A DNA stretch of 64,000 nucleotides from Mycogone perniciosa (Eukaryota; Ascomycota; Sordariomycetes; Hypocreales; Hypocreaceae), in contig JAOALB010000189.1 of NCBI GenBank assembly GCA_025331125.1, positions 24,057 to 88,056 on the forward strand, read 5' to 3'. The position numbers and the translations under genes were made by a program. The notes under the pieces were generated by a model. The model was not told the DNA's origin. It worked only from the letters and a program-made list of their open reading frames with translations, and did no database searches. Positions 13,869 to 26,580 of this stretch are shown piece after piece. The first letter of the stretch is position 1. Every line of letters starts with the position of its first letter.

Positions 13869-16800
13869 AGGGAACTTTTAAAGAAATTAAATTTAAGGAT
13901 TGCAGCTATAGTAGTTTAAGGTTAAAGGAGAATTTATTATATAATTATAATATATATTATTCTTTCTATGATAAAATATTATAGTCTTTCATTTAAGTAT
14001 AAAAAGAAAACAATAAATTTCTATACCTTTCAAAATTAAAAAAACCTTTTCTTTAACTTACAAATTATTATTATTTTAATAAACTTAAAGGTAAATAAAT
14101 AGTATTGAACTTTAACGTAAGTTTTATATAAAATATAAACATACGTTTCTATTATTAATTAATTAAGTTATAAAAGACTTATTATAAGATTATTAATATT
14201 TAAAGATATACTTTTTAAATATATTATAACTTCTATTATTTTATTTAATAAAGTTATTAAAAGGATTAATTTATTATTATTAGTTCACTAAAGCCTCTAT
14301 ATTTTTAATATTATTTAATATTATATACTTTTAAGTATATTATTATAAAAAGCTATAGGCTTTTTCTTTAAGATATAAAAGTTTGGTTTTTTATTTACAG
14401 TAATAGTAATTAAAAAGTTAATAATCGTTTAAGTTAATAAACTATTTAAAAGAATATCTTTATTTCTTTAACTATACTTATTATATTATATTAATATACC
14501 CTTTTAATACTTTTTACTGTTTTTTTATATAGTTTTCAATATTATAAAAACAACTATTTTATAGTAAAGCTATACCCTTTTTATAGTTAAAAAGGCTTAA
14601 TAGCTTTTTTTAATTTTTAATACTTTATTTTAACTTAAAAGGGAAATAGTTTAATAATTAATCTTTTTTTTTGATTAATTTATTAAAAAGTAATAGTAAT
14701 ACTTAAACTATTTAATTTATAAATACTAGTAATAATAGGAAATAAAGGAAAGGTCAAATCCCTTTTTATATTAAACTTAAAAAGTGCTTTTGATTATTAT
14801 CCCTTTTAGCCTTTCGCCTTTTTAAAGGTATTAAGCTATATATTAAAGGTAGGATTATAATATTTAATATAATATAATTAAAGCTAAGAAATAAATAATT
14901 TTTTAATATAGCTTTTATTAATAAAATATTTAAAAAAGCTGAATTAATTATATTATTATATATAGAAATTAAAGAGTTTAAAAGGTTAAAGAGAAAAACA
15001 CTAATTGTAACAGTTTATTTAACTATTAATATATTTTTATTTTAATTCTTTATTGCCTATTATATAAAGTATATAATCTTAAAGTGCTTTATTATTATAT
15101 AGTTTTTAATAATTTATTATATATATATAAACTTGTAAAGGCATTAAATATATTATATTTTTTAGAAAGGTTAATAATTATAATTTTATTTGCTTCAATT
15201 TATAAAAGGTCTTATATAATTTAAATAAATAGCTATTTAATTTAAATCTTTACTTTTTTATTTATATATGTAAAGACTTATAAATAAACACTATAATTTA
15301 CTTAAATTATTCTTAAAAATAAACTATAAAATCTTTTATATATTATTATATAATATTACTTTTTTTAATACTATTTATATATTACCCTTTATTAAACTAT
15401 ATATCCTGTAAAAGTAAAGCTTTATGCTTTATATATAAATAAAAAGGCTATTTTCTATATTAGTTTTACTATATTATAAAAGCTAAAAAGAAAACCTTTA
15501 TTAATTAAGTTAAAGGAAAAAGTACTAAAACTATTTTGTTTATTAGTTTCAATACAATTACTTTAAAAATTAAATATTAATTAAATTTTAACTAGTTTAT
15601 ATTTTCACTTTTGATTTAATAGCTTTAACGGAATTTACCTTTATATTATTCAAAAAGCTTAAAACCGTCTTTCAATAACTTTAAACTCTATATATATACT
15701 TTTATTAAACGGCATTAACCTTTATTGCGCTTAAATGAATATTAAATTTATTGTCTGTATTAAAAAGCTTTTACCTAATATCTTAATTAATTAAAGTTAT
15801 TTACAATTTAGTTTCTATTAGTAATAGTTTGAAAATAGTATTAAGTCTTTATTTAGTAATCCTTATAATTAATAAATAAATATAAATATATTATATTTCT
15901 ATATAGAAACTTATATCTTTTAATTTAAATTACAAGGATTATAATTTAATATATATTTATTATTATTGTTATAATATATATTTAAGTAAAATATAATATA
16001 TTAAAAGGGACCTTAATATATAGTTTATAAATAGACAGGTTTTAAGGGATATTTAATTACAGTCTAATTATAATATTACTATAATTAAAGTAGTTAATAA
16101 TACTTTCAATAATTTAAATAATAATAGTATATATTTTACCTTTTAAGAATTAAACTATAATATTATTACATATTATATAAAGTTTATACAGGATTATTAT
16201 TTAATTTTTAAAACAGGCTTAGCTATTAGCTTTAATACTTTTTAAGGGTTTAAAAGTATTAATATTAATATTTAGTTATATGAAAAGCATTGAAAATAAA
16301 TTTAAAGGATTAAATATTAAAAACCTAAAATTAATATTAATATTAAACTTTAAATAAAAGTATATTTCAATATACTAGCCTTGCTTTAATAAGAGACTAG
16401 GTTTAATAGTAATAGTATTAGTATAAAGGTTTATTTCTGCTTTAAGAAAAGTTATATTGTTTACCTTTCATTAGATTTTCCTAAATATATACTGCTTTAA
16501 AATATAAAGGTTATCATTTATAGGTTTTAAGGTTAATATAATTAAGTATTTAATGTTATAAATGGTTTAATAGTATTATAAATATAAACGTTAATATAAG
16601 TTATTAAGATATAGTATTATAAAACGGAAGTAAAAGAATAATTTTTAAGAAAGAAAATATTTATATAAATACAGGGTATTTGAGAATTCTTTATAAACCT
16701 AATTAAAATAGTAGCGTTAAAAGAGTCCTTAAAAAGGGACAATTAGAATAAGTTCATTAAAGAGTTATTTAATTATACCTTTTTTAATGCCTTTATAATT

Positions 16801-18373
16801 AAAAAGAAATAAAAGTATATTTAGATAATAAGTAAAATAAATAAAAACCTTAATAAAAAACGATTATTATTAGTAAATAACAATTAAATTAAAAAGGGTT
16901 AATTGCTTTTAAAGTTAATATTTATAATTATAAAGGCTATATTTATAAAAGTTTAATCTGTTAAAGAAAGTAAAATTCAAGGTATTAAAAATAAAGAAAA
17001 AGCTATTAAAATAAAAGTAGACTAAATTAATAATTTACTTAAGAATTATAAATAATATAATAAAAGTTAAAACTAATAGTATGTTAAATATTATTTTAAA
17101 GTTTATAAAAATATTAAAGGTAAATTTAATAGTAAAGTTATAAAGGATTACTAAAATATAAGTGTATTAAAAAAATACCTTAACTGCCTTTAAGTTTATT
17201 TTATAGTAAATAACCTTTATCTTTATAGATAAATACCTTTTTAAAAAGGATTTATTAAAAAGCTAAAATATAAGAACTATATAGTTAATATTTATAATAT
17301 AAATTATATAACTACTATAAGATTAATATTGTAATATTTTAATTATAGAAAATATAGAAATACAAAAGTAAAAAAGTTAAAAGGTATTTAATTTAAAATC
17401 TTTAAATATATTATTACTATTAAAAGTATACTTTTATAAGTAAAAGTAATTAAATATAATTATTTATTATAAAGTATATTATGAATAAGGATTACTACCT
17501 TTCATTAATATAATTTAAATAAAGGGATTATTTCACCATTTATAGACCTTATTATAAATAGAGATTTAATTAAAGTAATTTAATAATATATTTATAAAAG
17601 TATTAATAGACTTTTAATGTAGAGGAAATATTATTTATTTAATTTATATACTTATTGTTTAATTATATACTAAAGGGATAAGGGTTTATGTATAAAATAT
17701 AAACTGAAAGATATATAAATTATTACTTGAACTGTAACAGCTATTTATTTAAGCTATAATATAAAAGTATTATATAATTTAAAGTTTAAATAAATATTAA
17801 GTTTATATTTATATATAAACTTAATAAAGTAAAAATAAGTTTAAGAAATCTTTTATTTAATTTTAAAAAACAGGTTTTATAGTATTTATATATATGGATT
17901 AAAAAGGATTGAATTTAATTAAGATGAATAAATAATTTAAATAATGAAATAAAAGGAATAAAGAAAATGAAAAAAGAGTTTAGAAATATAAAGGAATGAA
18001 GTAGAAAGTCTTAAAAGAAATATAGAAATATAAATTAGTTAATACTAATATTATATATAAAGGAAAAGTATAAAGATTCATTTGGTACATAATATATTCT
18101 TTAAAAGGTTTATTTTTATTAAAGGGTTTTATTAAAAAAAGAAAATTAAAAATAACTTAAGGTTTAATACTCTTTTTATTAATTATATTACTTTAAAGTT
18201 TCTAGTAATTAAAACTATATTATAATCAATAATAAATAAATTAACTATAACTTTAGGAATTATAAATAGAAGACTAAGAATATAAGAAACTATAGCTTAA
18301 ATATAAAGTTTAAAATATAAAGAGATAATATTTTTATAAATGTTTATAAAATATAAAAGGATAAAACTTTAAA
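13869..18373. other. AT-rich, RIP-degraded sequence, unassigned
   Basis: About 4.5 kb with stops in all frames and no LTR or inverted-repeat pair that I could match. Parts are purine-biased: at 17,880-18,060 the forward text would be rich in Lys, Glu and Arg, as if from a charged coil region of a dead gene or element ORF. It could be the body of an older element that received the gypsy insertion at 6206. Confidence 0.4.
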
Positions 18374-18582
18374 ATTCCGGTTTCACACCAAAGGACCAGA
18401 TACTTGTATGCATGCATTAATATTATTGAAGTTTAGATTAATACGTGAAAGCCTGAACTACTAGCTCTCTACTGCTTCCGAGCCTCGCACGAGGTAGAGA
18501 AGCATTTTCTCCTAAAATAATAATAATAATATACGATTAACGTCCAATAGCAACAAAGCCACCAATCCGAGTAAGGCAAAAT
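18374..18582. other. Short GC-richer patch with a hairpin
   Basis: About 210 bp of nearly normal composition inside AT-rich sequence. It contains TCTCTAC (18466-18472) paired with GTAGAGA (18494-18500) around an inner CTCG-CA-CGAG stem. No tRNA cloverleaf could be drawn and no terminal repeat was found. It is short enough to have escaped RIP, or to be a later insertion. Confidence 0.5.
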
Positions 18583-19563
18583 AATATACTGCGCTAAATT
18601 TAATTAAAGTACTATAAATAAATATATAAGCTGCCTTATATAATATTTTATTGCTTTGGAAGGTATAGTCCTTTAACTCCTTTCCTATTAATAAATTAAA
18701 TAATTAATATTTACTTTAATAAAGGGTTAGTATTTATTAATATATAAGTAATTTAAGATTAAATTATAAATAAATCCTTTAAAGGAATAAAGAATAAAGT
18801 TAATATTATAATTAATTAAACCTTAAAATAATATAAATATATTTTCATAAAAGATATTAAAGGCATTTATTATTTTAAAAAGAGTATAGTAAAACTTTTA
18901 TAAATAAAGAGATAATTTATAAATTAAAAAGACTAGTTTTTATTATTATACTTTATTAGTCTTTTTATAATAGAAGAATAGAATTATATATTTTCTTTTT
19001 ACTAAAATTATAAATCCTTACTATACCTAGATAATAAAAACATTAATAAAATTATATAAAGTTTTATAGTAATATTTAATAATTTATAAATAATAAGATT
19101 TCTTTTATAAAGCTATAAATTCTTTAAAGTGTTTTAAATTTACTATAGACTTAAATAAAGAAGATATATTAAATATATTTTAATATTAAATTTTAAAGTT
19201 TATTTTAATTTTACGTTAATCTTTTATTAAAAGAGAATAGAGATAAAAGTTAAGTTAAGTAATTTTAATTTAAGTTTAATATTTATAATTAAAGTATTTA
19301 AGTTTAAAAATACTTAAGGCTTTAATAGAAAAGATAAAGAATATATATAGTAAACGAACTATATAAATAAAATATAAAGCCTATACTTTTATATATATCA
19401 AATAAGTTATTTTTTATAAACTATATTAAAGATAAATATTAAAATTATATCTTAAAGTATATTGAAAAAAAGAATCTGCTTTATATTTATATATATTACG
19501 TTTATAAATATAGGGAAAACATAATATAATACTTTAATATATTTATTTAAATGAAATAATAAA
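18583..19563. other. AT-rich, RIP-degraded sequence, no gene
   Basis: No ORF, repeat end or RNA gene recognised. By position it could include the 5' part of the copia fragment that is recognisable from about 19.97 kb, but I could not align it. Confidence 0.4.
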
Positions 19564-19884
19564 GAAGATATTTTATTAGGGGTAACTAATATACCTAATA
19601 CACTTGCACTCCTTTTTACTAGCTTACTTAAGAAAAGTTAATTATTTATTTAAGCAATTACTAGATTAGGAAAGCGTAAGACTATAAAGATAAAACAGAT
19701 AGACTTAGTTTAATAAAAACTAACCTGTATTCTCCTTTAATATATTACTTTACCTGTAATTTTATGGCCACTAAGGCGTAAAGAGGTAACTGTTAGTTGC
19801 TTTCGGCTGCAGACATTATGATCAAATGATTCGCAGTATCTTTTAGTCCCTATATTACCTAACTACAGCTTTATGGTTCTATTA

Positions 19885-19905
19885 AGAGCGCGGTTCCCGC
19901 GCTCT
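19885..19905. repeat. Perfect 8-bp stem hairpin AGAGCGCG/CGCGCTCT
   Basis: Arms 19885-19892 and 19898-19905 with a 5-nt loop (GTTCC). The CpG-rich stem survives in a RIP landscape that has lost almost all CpG. Confidence 0.7.
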
Positions 19906-19921
19906 ATTTAGCTTATTGTTG

Positions 19922-19940
19922 GTGTGTGTGTGTGTATGTG
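19922..19940. repeat. (GT)n microsatellite
   Basis: About seven GT units, then TATGTG, in the same GC-richer patch as the hairpin. Confidence 0.8.
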
Positions 19941-19970
19941 TTTAGAGTGCCAATTCCCCCTTAATAAAAT

Positions 19971-20951
19971 ATAAGTATAATTGAAAGTTAAGTATACTTT
20001 TAAATGTAAATAAATATAAAAGAAGTTATTTTTAAGTTTACCTTTTATATATATATAAGTTAAGTAGTACTTGAAAGTATCTACATTAAAAGGTTATAAG
20101 TAAGTTAATCAAAATATTTAAACCTATATTCCTTTTAATTTATTTATAGCTTAAAGTATGAAAGTTATAATATATAGTTTTAATAAAGGTTGTAAATATA
20201 ACTTTTATATAATATTATTTATAAATAAATTAAAGTAATTATTTTATAATATAATATCCTTTTAATAAAGCTATTTATAAAATTATAATGATATTAAGTA
20301 AACTAAATAATAAAGATAAAGAAAGTTATTCAAGATTTAAGGATTTTTAAGATATATTTTCATAATAGAATATACCTTTATATATAATATAAAAAGAAAA
20401 TATTTTGAAATGTAAAGATTATATAAAGTGTTGAAAATAGTTTAATAAATATCTTAAATATATTTTAAGATATTTATAAAAGGCATTTTAATCTTTAAAT
20501 ATTAAAGGCGATTTTGATATAATTGATTTTTATTAATAAGTTTAATATACAAATTAATAAAAGGAAATAAACTATTATTATTAAAGGCAAATTGATATGT
20601 AAAGGGTTTATTTACTTTTATAATAAAAAGATATATTGTAAAAGAAAGGTTAATTAATAGCCTTTTAAAAAATAAAATAGTAATTAATGTTTATTAAAGT
20701 ATAAAACTTAAAAAGAGATAGTTTATAAAATATTTATTAAAGATTAAGTTTCAAGAAGTAATATATAAAAGAATAAACTGTTTTAATATAAAAGGAATTT
20801 AATAAAAAGGATTATCTTTAAAATAAATATAAAGTTATTATTTATATATTAAACCTTTTTTTATAAATTAAATAAAAATGAAAATATAAAATGCTATAAA
20901 GTTTAATATATAGTGAAAGAGATTTATAAAAGTATTTTATAATAAAAAGTA
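19971..20951 (+). mobile_element. Fragment of a second forward copia body, truncated
   Basis: Its later part matches the copia at 243-5212. About 20,613 onward (TTACTTTTATAATAAAA) aligns with about 1,690 there, and 20,880-20,950 (GATTTATAAAAG...TTTTATAATAAAA) aligns with 2,240-2,290, with roughly 260 bp missing in between. The match stops at about 20,951 where a reverse copia LTR begins. The remaining 3' half of the body is absent. The left limit is uncertain. Confidence 0.6.
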
Positions 20952-21141
20952 TATAATAAAGTATAGTATAGTGATATAAAGTATTAAAAGATAAATAGTA
21001 AAGCTTGATGTTATTAAAGAATATACTATAATAGCTTTACTATATATATATATAGTTAATATAAAGGAAAAGGTAAAATATATATATAGTAAGCGTTTAT
21101 ATAGTTTAACATATTGCTTATATAATATATATATTAGTTTA

Positions 21142-21239
21142 GGGAGCCTATAGGTGCGCGGGATCCTGCGCAATTAAAAAATACAGGATCCCACGCAAAT
21201 TATATTAGTACAGCCAACTAGAGTGGGCCCCAGCAAATT
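21142..21239 (+). repeat. Left terminal inverted repeat of the MULE-like element
   Basis: 98 bp. Contains GCGCGGGATCCTGCGC and a second diverged copy, ACAGGATCCCACGC, about 35 bp further in, so the TIR itself holds a repeated palindromic block, possibly transposase binding sites. Confidence 0.85.
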
Positions 21240-21799
21240 AAATACCAGATAGCTAAACTAAGATAGTTTTATAATTATCTAAATACAGGAAGTAACCCCT
21301 TAATATATATTATACCGGTATATATTAAAGCGTAGTTTTTTTAAAGCTTTATAAAGGTTTACTATTTGAATTTCAGAAAATTTAAAAGCTAGCTATTTCA
21401 TTAAATATAAATACTACTACTCTTTACTATCCTTCTTTAATCTTGTTTTAGATATATATTATACCTTATCTACTGCCTTTAACTAGATTATCTGTAAACT
21501 ACTATATAATAAAGGCTTTAATGCAGCTATCTTTATTATTTAACTACTTAAAATATACTATTATCTTTTCTTTAATGTAGTCTCTTTTTAGCTGAAAGGT
21601 TTTATAATATTAACCTATTTACTTATAATCTAAGCATTAGTTATAGTTATTTTTACTATAATTAACTAGCAGTTTTATAGCTTTGCGATAAAGCTAACTA
21701 ATTTTAATGCTATTAGTAGGCTGCTTTTTATATTAAGCGGCTTTTATTATAAAATACTATTAATATATAGCTTTAAGGGCATTAAACTTTAACTACTAT

Positions 21800-21920
21800 A
21801 TTGGCTGTATTGGCTATACTGGCTATATTAAATTTACTATCTTTACTAGTTATATTAGCTATATTAGCTATATTAGATTTACTATTTCTATTAGCTATAT
21901 TAGCTGTATTAGCTTTAAAA
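21800..21920 (-). repeat. 9-bp tandem motif (TTAGCTATA) inside the MULE-like element
   Basis: About ten degenerate copies of TTRGCTRTA in two blocks. On the reverse strand the frame is open across them and reads NIA/NTA repeats (ANTANIANRNSKSNIANIANI), ending at a stop near 21,790. This may be a low-complexity part of the lost transposase ORF or a minisatellite. Confidence 0.55.
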
Positions 21921-23411
21921 TAAATAAAGCTAAAAGCTTGAATATTATAAAGGGTATACCCGAAAAGCCTTAATATACCTAGTTTAATAATATTTAGTGT
22001 ATATAAATGGCTTCATTTATCGTTTAACCTATTTAAATGCACTTAGCTTTTATTAAATGCTTAACTAAAGAATATTAAATCTTGCTAGTAATTTAATTAA
22101 TTTAAGTCTTTAAGGCTTTAATAGGTGTAATAGCTCTTTAAGGCATTATAGATACTAATATAAATAAAAGTATAATAAAAAAGAAATCTAGTTTTACTTT
22201 TATATACATTTTAGTTAATAAAGGTAAAGTAGATTAAATGATTGTATAAAAGCTTTAGTATAGGTAAATAAAGGAGGTAGATCTGTTTTTTATAAAAGCT
22301 TTTGCTGCTTTTTAACTTTCTGCAGTGCTTTATATAAAACCTAGCTATATATAGTAGAATATAGGTAATTTAAGAGTTTTATTAGTCTTTAGATTTACTG
22401 TTTAATTTAATTTAATTGCAGCTTTAATAGCTGGTTTAGTAATATATACTTTATTGCTTTTTAAGCTTTAAAGAAATTTAATATAAATATCTTTAAATAA
22501 GACTTTAAAAGTATATAAATACCTTTAACTTAAAATGTAACTATATTACTAAATATATATATTAATTAACCTAAACTTTAATAAGCTTTTCTTTATATAG
22601 CTATAGCTAGGTTAATTTAATGTATATAACCTTTTTAATATAGTTTAGAAGATATTACTGTTTAAATTATAAAACTTACTTTATAAAGATTCTTTTAATA
22701 AATAAACTAATAATTGAATGCTAGAACTTATAGAATATATTTTAATTTTTAGATTTAAATACTTTAATTGCTGCAATATTGCCTTTTAATAAAGTAATTA
22801 AATACTTTTTACTATAAAAAGTAGCAGGCAATATTAAATAATAGATATTTTGCTATATTATTAAACTGCTATTATCCTGCTAGCGTATATAAGTCTAGAT
22901 ATCTCTTAAAGCAATATTAGCAGCTATTAGCTTTTTTAGGTTAGTATTTTCTTAAGCGGCTAGCTTGCAATAAGCTAGATAAATAGATAGATATAAGTTT
23001 AGTTTATAGTTATATATTAAGAAGCATTTATCTAGATAATATCATATACTTTAAACTATATTATTAAAAGACTGTTTAATAGTAATAGAGAATTAGTAGC
23101 TAGTTATATAAGTTATAGTCTTTTAGCTGTATTTTTTAAATAAGCTAGGGGGTTAATAATATCGATTATAGGTATATATAATAGTCTATTTACTGCTTTT
23201 TTCTTTAATTAATTTGCCTGTTATAAATGCATAGTTAGAATTTACTGCCTAGGTATTAATAGATTTAAATAGTATATTCTGCAAGCTATATTCCTGCTTT
23301 AAAGGGAGGCAATTATCATGAAATAATTAAACTATAGCTATATTAAGAATTAAAAATATACTTTGAGGTAATATAAATAAAATAATTATAATGCATTAGT
23401 TAAAGGTATAA

Positions 23412-23509
23412 AATTTGCTAGGGCCCACTCTAGTTAACTATACTGATATAATTTGCGCAGGATCCTATATTTTTTAAATGCGCAGGATCCCGCGCACCTA
23501 TAGGCTCCC
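23412..23509 (-). repeat. Right terminal inverted repeat of the MULE-like element
   Basis: Reverse complement of the left TIR. Differences such as AGTTGGCTG in the left-end complement against AGTTAACTA here are G-to-A type, which points to one-sided mutation after insertion. Confidence 0.85.
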
Positions 23510-23603
23510 ATTAGCTTATATCTACTATATAAGCAAATAAAAGTACCTTAGCGCTAATAAATACTAATAAGTAGTAGGTCCTTAGCTTACTTAACTTAAT
23601 AAA

Positions 23604-23872
23604 TATTAGGTTAAGTAGGCTAAGGACCTACTGCTTATTAGCGCTAAGGAGCTTTTATTTACTTATATAGCAGATATAAGCCAATATATATACTATATAA
23701 GCGATATATGAAACTATATAGGCGCTTATAATATATATATTCTACCTTTTCCTTTATATTAGCTATATATATATATATATATAGCGAGGCTATTATAGTA
23801 TATTCTTTAATAAAATCAAGCTTTATTTTTATTCTCTCTATACTCTATATAGCTATACTGCGCTTTATTACC
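23604..23872 (+). repeat. Forward copia LTR, head to head with the reverse copy
   Basis: Starts TATTAGGTTAAGTAGGC (ancestral TGTTGGGTTAGG) two bases after the reverse copy ends, forming a long palindrome centred on 23602-23603. It keeps the AAGGACCTACTGCTTATTAGCGC block and so is less mutated than the copy at 4939. It could be the 3' LTR of the copia fragment to the left after a deletion, or a solo LTR. Confidence 0.8.
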
Positions 23873-26580
23873 ATTATTAATATAAATAAATATTTTATAT
23901 AGTAAATTAAAAAGGGTGTTATATTATATAAGTAATACTTTCTATAATATAAAATATAAAAGACTTTATAAATATTTTAATTCATTACTATTTATATTAT
24001 ATTTAGAAACATTTTATGATTAATATTTAACTTTTAAATAATAATTTACTTACTTTTTAATTATAAAACAATAAATAGAATTTATTATAAAACTTAAAAG
24101 TAACATTTACGTTCAATTTATTAAAGTTCTTAATTAAAGTATTTTTTAAATATTAATTAATACAATAATATAAAAATAAAACATATATTTTTATGAAGTT
24201 ATTATACATAATATTCTTTTATTTCAAACTTTATACTAAATATAAGCTTAATTATTTATATGATCTACATATCTTTAAATTCTAAAATATTTGAAAGTAA
24301 TACTTAAACATTTACTTTATAGTAAAAGATTTATTATATAATTATTATTCTTAAATTATACTTTTAAGAAACTTAAATTACTTTTCAATAAAGTATTATA
24401 TTGTAATATAGCAATTATAATTTATATTAAATGAAAATATAAGTTATATCTTTTTACCTTAGTTTATAATATTATTAATTTACTTTTTATTTATTATTAA
24501 AGTTCCCTTTATTAACTAAAATTTACTTTATTTAATTTTAATATTTAAATCTATATTAAAGTTATTGTTTAACTAATTATTTAAAAAGGTTAAAACTATT
24601 GTTTAGTTTTATAATTTAAAGTTTTTATTTTTTTTAAATTTATATTTTACTCCTATAAACCTTATTATTATAGCCTCTACACCCTATTTAAAAGATTTAT
24701 AAATATGTTTATATTAAATATTTAAACCAATTATAGGAACAGTATATTTAACTATATTAATTTAAGAAAGAACTTTTATTTTATTAAGTTCAAATATACT
24801 TAATATTAATTATATATATATTCCTTTTATAATTATTAATATAATATTAAATAAATTTAATATATTTGAGTTCTCTATTCTTTATAATTATATTTATTAT
24901 AAAAAAGGTACTTTTTATAAATATAGTAAACTTATTATACTTTAATTAATAAACTTTATTAATAATATTTTAAATTTACTTTAATTAATATTTATACTTT
25001 TTTAAAAACATAATTATAATTCAACTATATTATTTTTTCAAGAAAAAAGGTATTTTTAAGTAATATAATCTTTATTTAATTTATTTAATTTTCCCTCTTA
25101 ACTTTAAAGACTTTATATATATATTCTAATAAAGGAAATAAAGAATCAACTTTTTTTATTTTACTATTTGAAAGTTTTTATTAATATAAATTCAAAGCCT
25201 TCAATCTTTATTACTTTAATTAAAATATATTGAAAATAACTATTTATTTTTTTATTTCCTTATGAAGTAATAAAAGGTTATTATTTCTTAAAGTCTAATT
25301 TTAATATAAATCCCACTAAAATATTAAAGGTCTTTATTATTTATATAAAACTATTAATTAAAAGTTATTCTTTATATATTTACTATATTTAAATTCTATA
25401 TTTATTTTATTTGTTAAATAACTTTAGAAAATTAAACAAAGCCTTTTATTTTCTTCTATAACATATTAATTTCTAAAAACACAATATACTTTTCATTTTT
25501 ATTTTCTTTATATTATATATTTATATCATAATATATATATACCTTATAATTAATTATATTAATATAATAATAATAGTAATAAGTTACCTTTTTAAAGTGA
25601 AAGTTATTTTTATAATAATAGTCTTATTATATGGCTTTATATATATCTTTTCCTTTTTATCTATATTTTTATTAACTGTTCCAATTATATATATACTTAA
25701 ATAGTAATCTAACTTCAAGTTTAAATAAAATACAGTAAATAAAAAGTTAAATTGCCTTTATTTTTATTTAATAAACCTTTTAATTGTAAATTATAATAAC
25801 TAAAAAGTTCTTGAATTATATTATATATATATAAAAACAAAATATATGAATAATGGATTAGACGTTGTATTTTAGGCTTATAAAGCTTAAATAATAAAGA
25901 AATATCCGACTTCTTTTATTTATTCAAAAGGTAAAGATAATAATAAAGACTTAATTATTAAACCTATTTATTAAAGTAAATAAAGCCTTTTAAGTATTTA
26001 ATCATAATTTTATAAACTTAAGTCTTTTATTTTAAAGATTAATAAAATCATTTAAATTTAATATTTAATATTTAATATTTAATATGATCTTTATATATTC
26101 TTAAAGGTTATATTTGTCTTTATAATTTCTTTATTTAATAAGGTATTTATATTTATTATTATTTATATATATAGCTTTCATTTCTTTAAGCTTATATGTT
26201 TGTTTATATATAAAGGTTTAATAAATCTTATAATTAAATTATTTTGAAATTAATTTAAAATAATGCTTGAAATAATAAAATATTAAAGATTAAATAAATA
26301 GAAATATTACTTAATAATATAAATTCATATATAGCTTCTAAAATCGTCTTTTTACTCAAATAAAATTTAGCTTTTGTAAAATTAAAATTATTATTCAAGT
26401 ATATTATTTTAATATTTAACGTTTTCTTTATATATATAATAATAGAAATAAACTATATTCTTTTGAAACATTAATCCTTTAAATTTATAGCTATTTATAT
26501 ATATATATATATATATTCCTTTTTATAAAACAAAAGTATATTTATATTTTATTATATAATAATTACTTTATATTATTAAT

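Larger units (their letters stand above)
19564..19970. other. GC-richer patch (about 400 bp) with hairpin and GT repeat; possible small element
   Basis: Composition recovers from about 19,578 (AGGGGTAAC) to 19,966 (AATTCCCCCTT). The two ends form a weak imperfect inverted repeat (AGGGG-AA against TTCCCCCTT) and could be terminal repeats of a small non-autonomous element, but the match is only about 10 bp. Inside are a strong hairpin and a dinucleotide repeat, listed separately. No reading frame. Confidence 0.4.
21142..23509. mobile_element. TIR DNA transposon, 2,368 bp, 98-bp inverted repeats, 9-bp target duplication (MULE-like)
   Basis: Left end 21142-21239 and right end 23412-23509 are inverted copies (GGGAGCCTATAGGTGCGCGG... 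to CAGCAAATT) with only a few mismatches, most of them transitions. Flanks ATTAGTTTA (21133-21141) and ATTAGCTTA (23510-23518) are a 9-bp duplication of the LTR target differing by one C/T. Long TIRs with a 9-bp duplication are typical of Mutator-like elements; an 8-bp hAT reading is possible. The interior is AT-rich with no ORF, so the transposase is dead or never present. Each TIR carries internal GGATCC-centred inverted motifs. Confidence 0.85.
20952..23601 (-). repeat. Reverse copia LTR split by a TIR transposon
   Basis: 20952-21141 and 23519-23601 together make one reverse copy of the 274-bp copia LTR, recognisable by AGCTTGATG, AAAGGAAAAGGTA and GTAGGTCCTTAGC. It is interrupted at the ancestral ATTGGCTTA by the 2,368-bp element. 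No copia internal sequence is attached on its right side, so it is either a solo LTR or the product of rearrangement. A 78-codon reverse ORF over its left part is LTR text. Confidence 0.75.

Noticed and set aside
18421..18510. Possible tRNA in the GC-richer patch
   Set aside because: Only one nested hairpin can be drawn; no acceptor stem, T-loop GTTCRA or anticodon arm in the right order.
20937..21173. 78-codon reverse ORF with membrane-like composition
   Set aside because: Spans the copia LTR/TIR boundary. The hydrophobic look comes from TAT/ATA-rich sequence, and no homologous frame survives in the other LTR copies.
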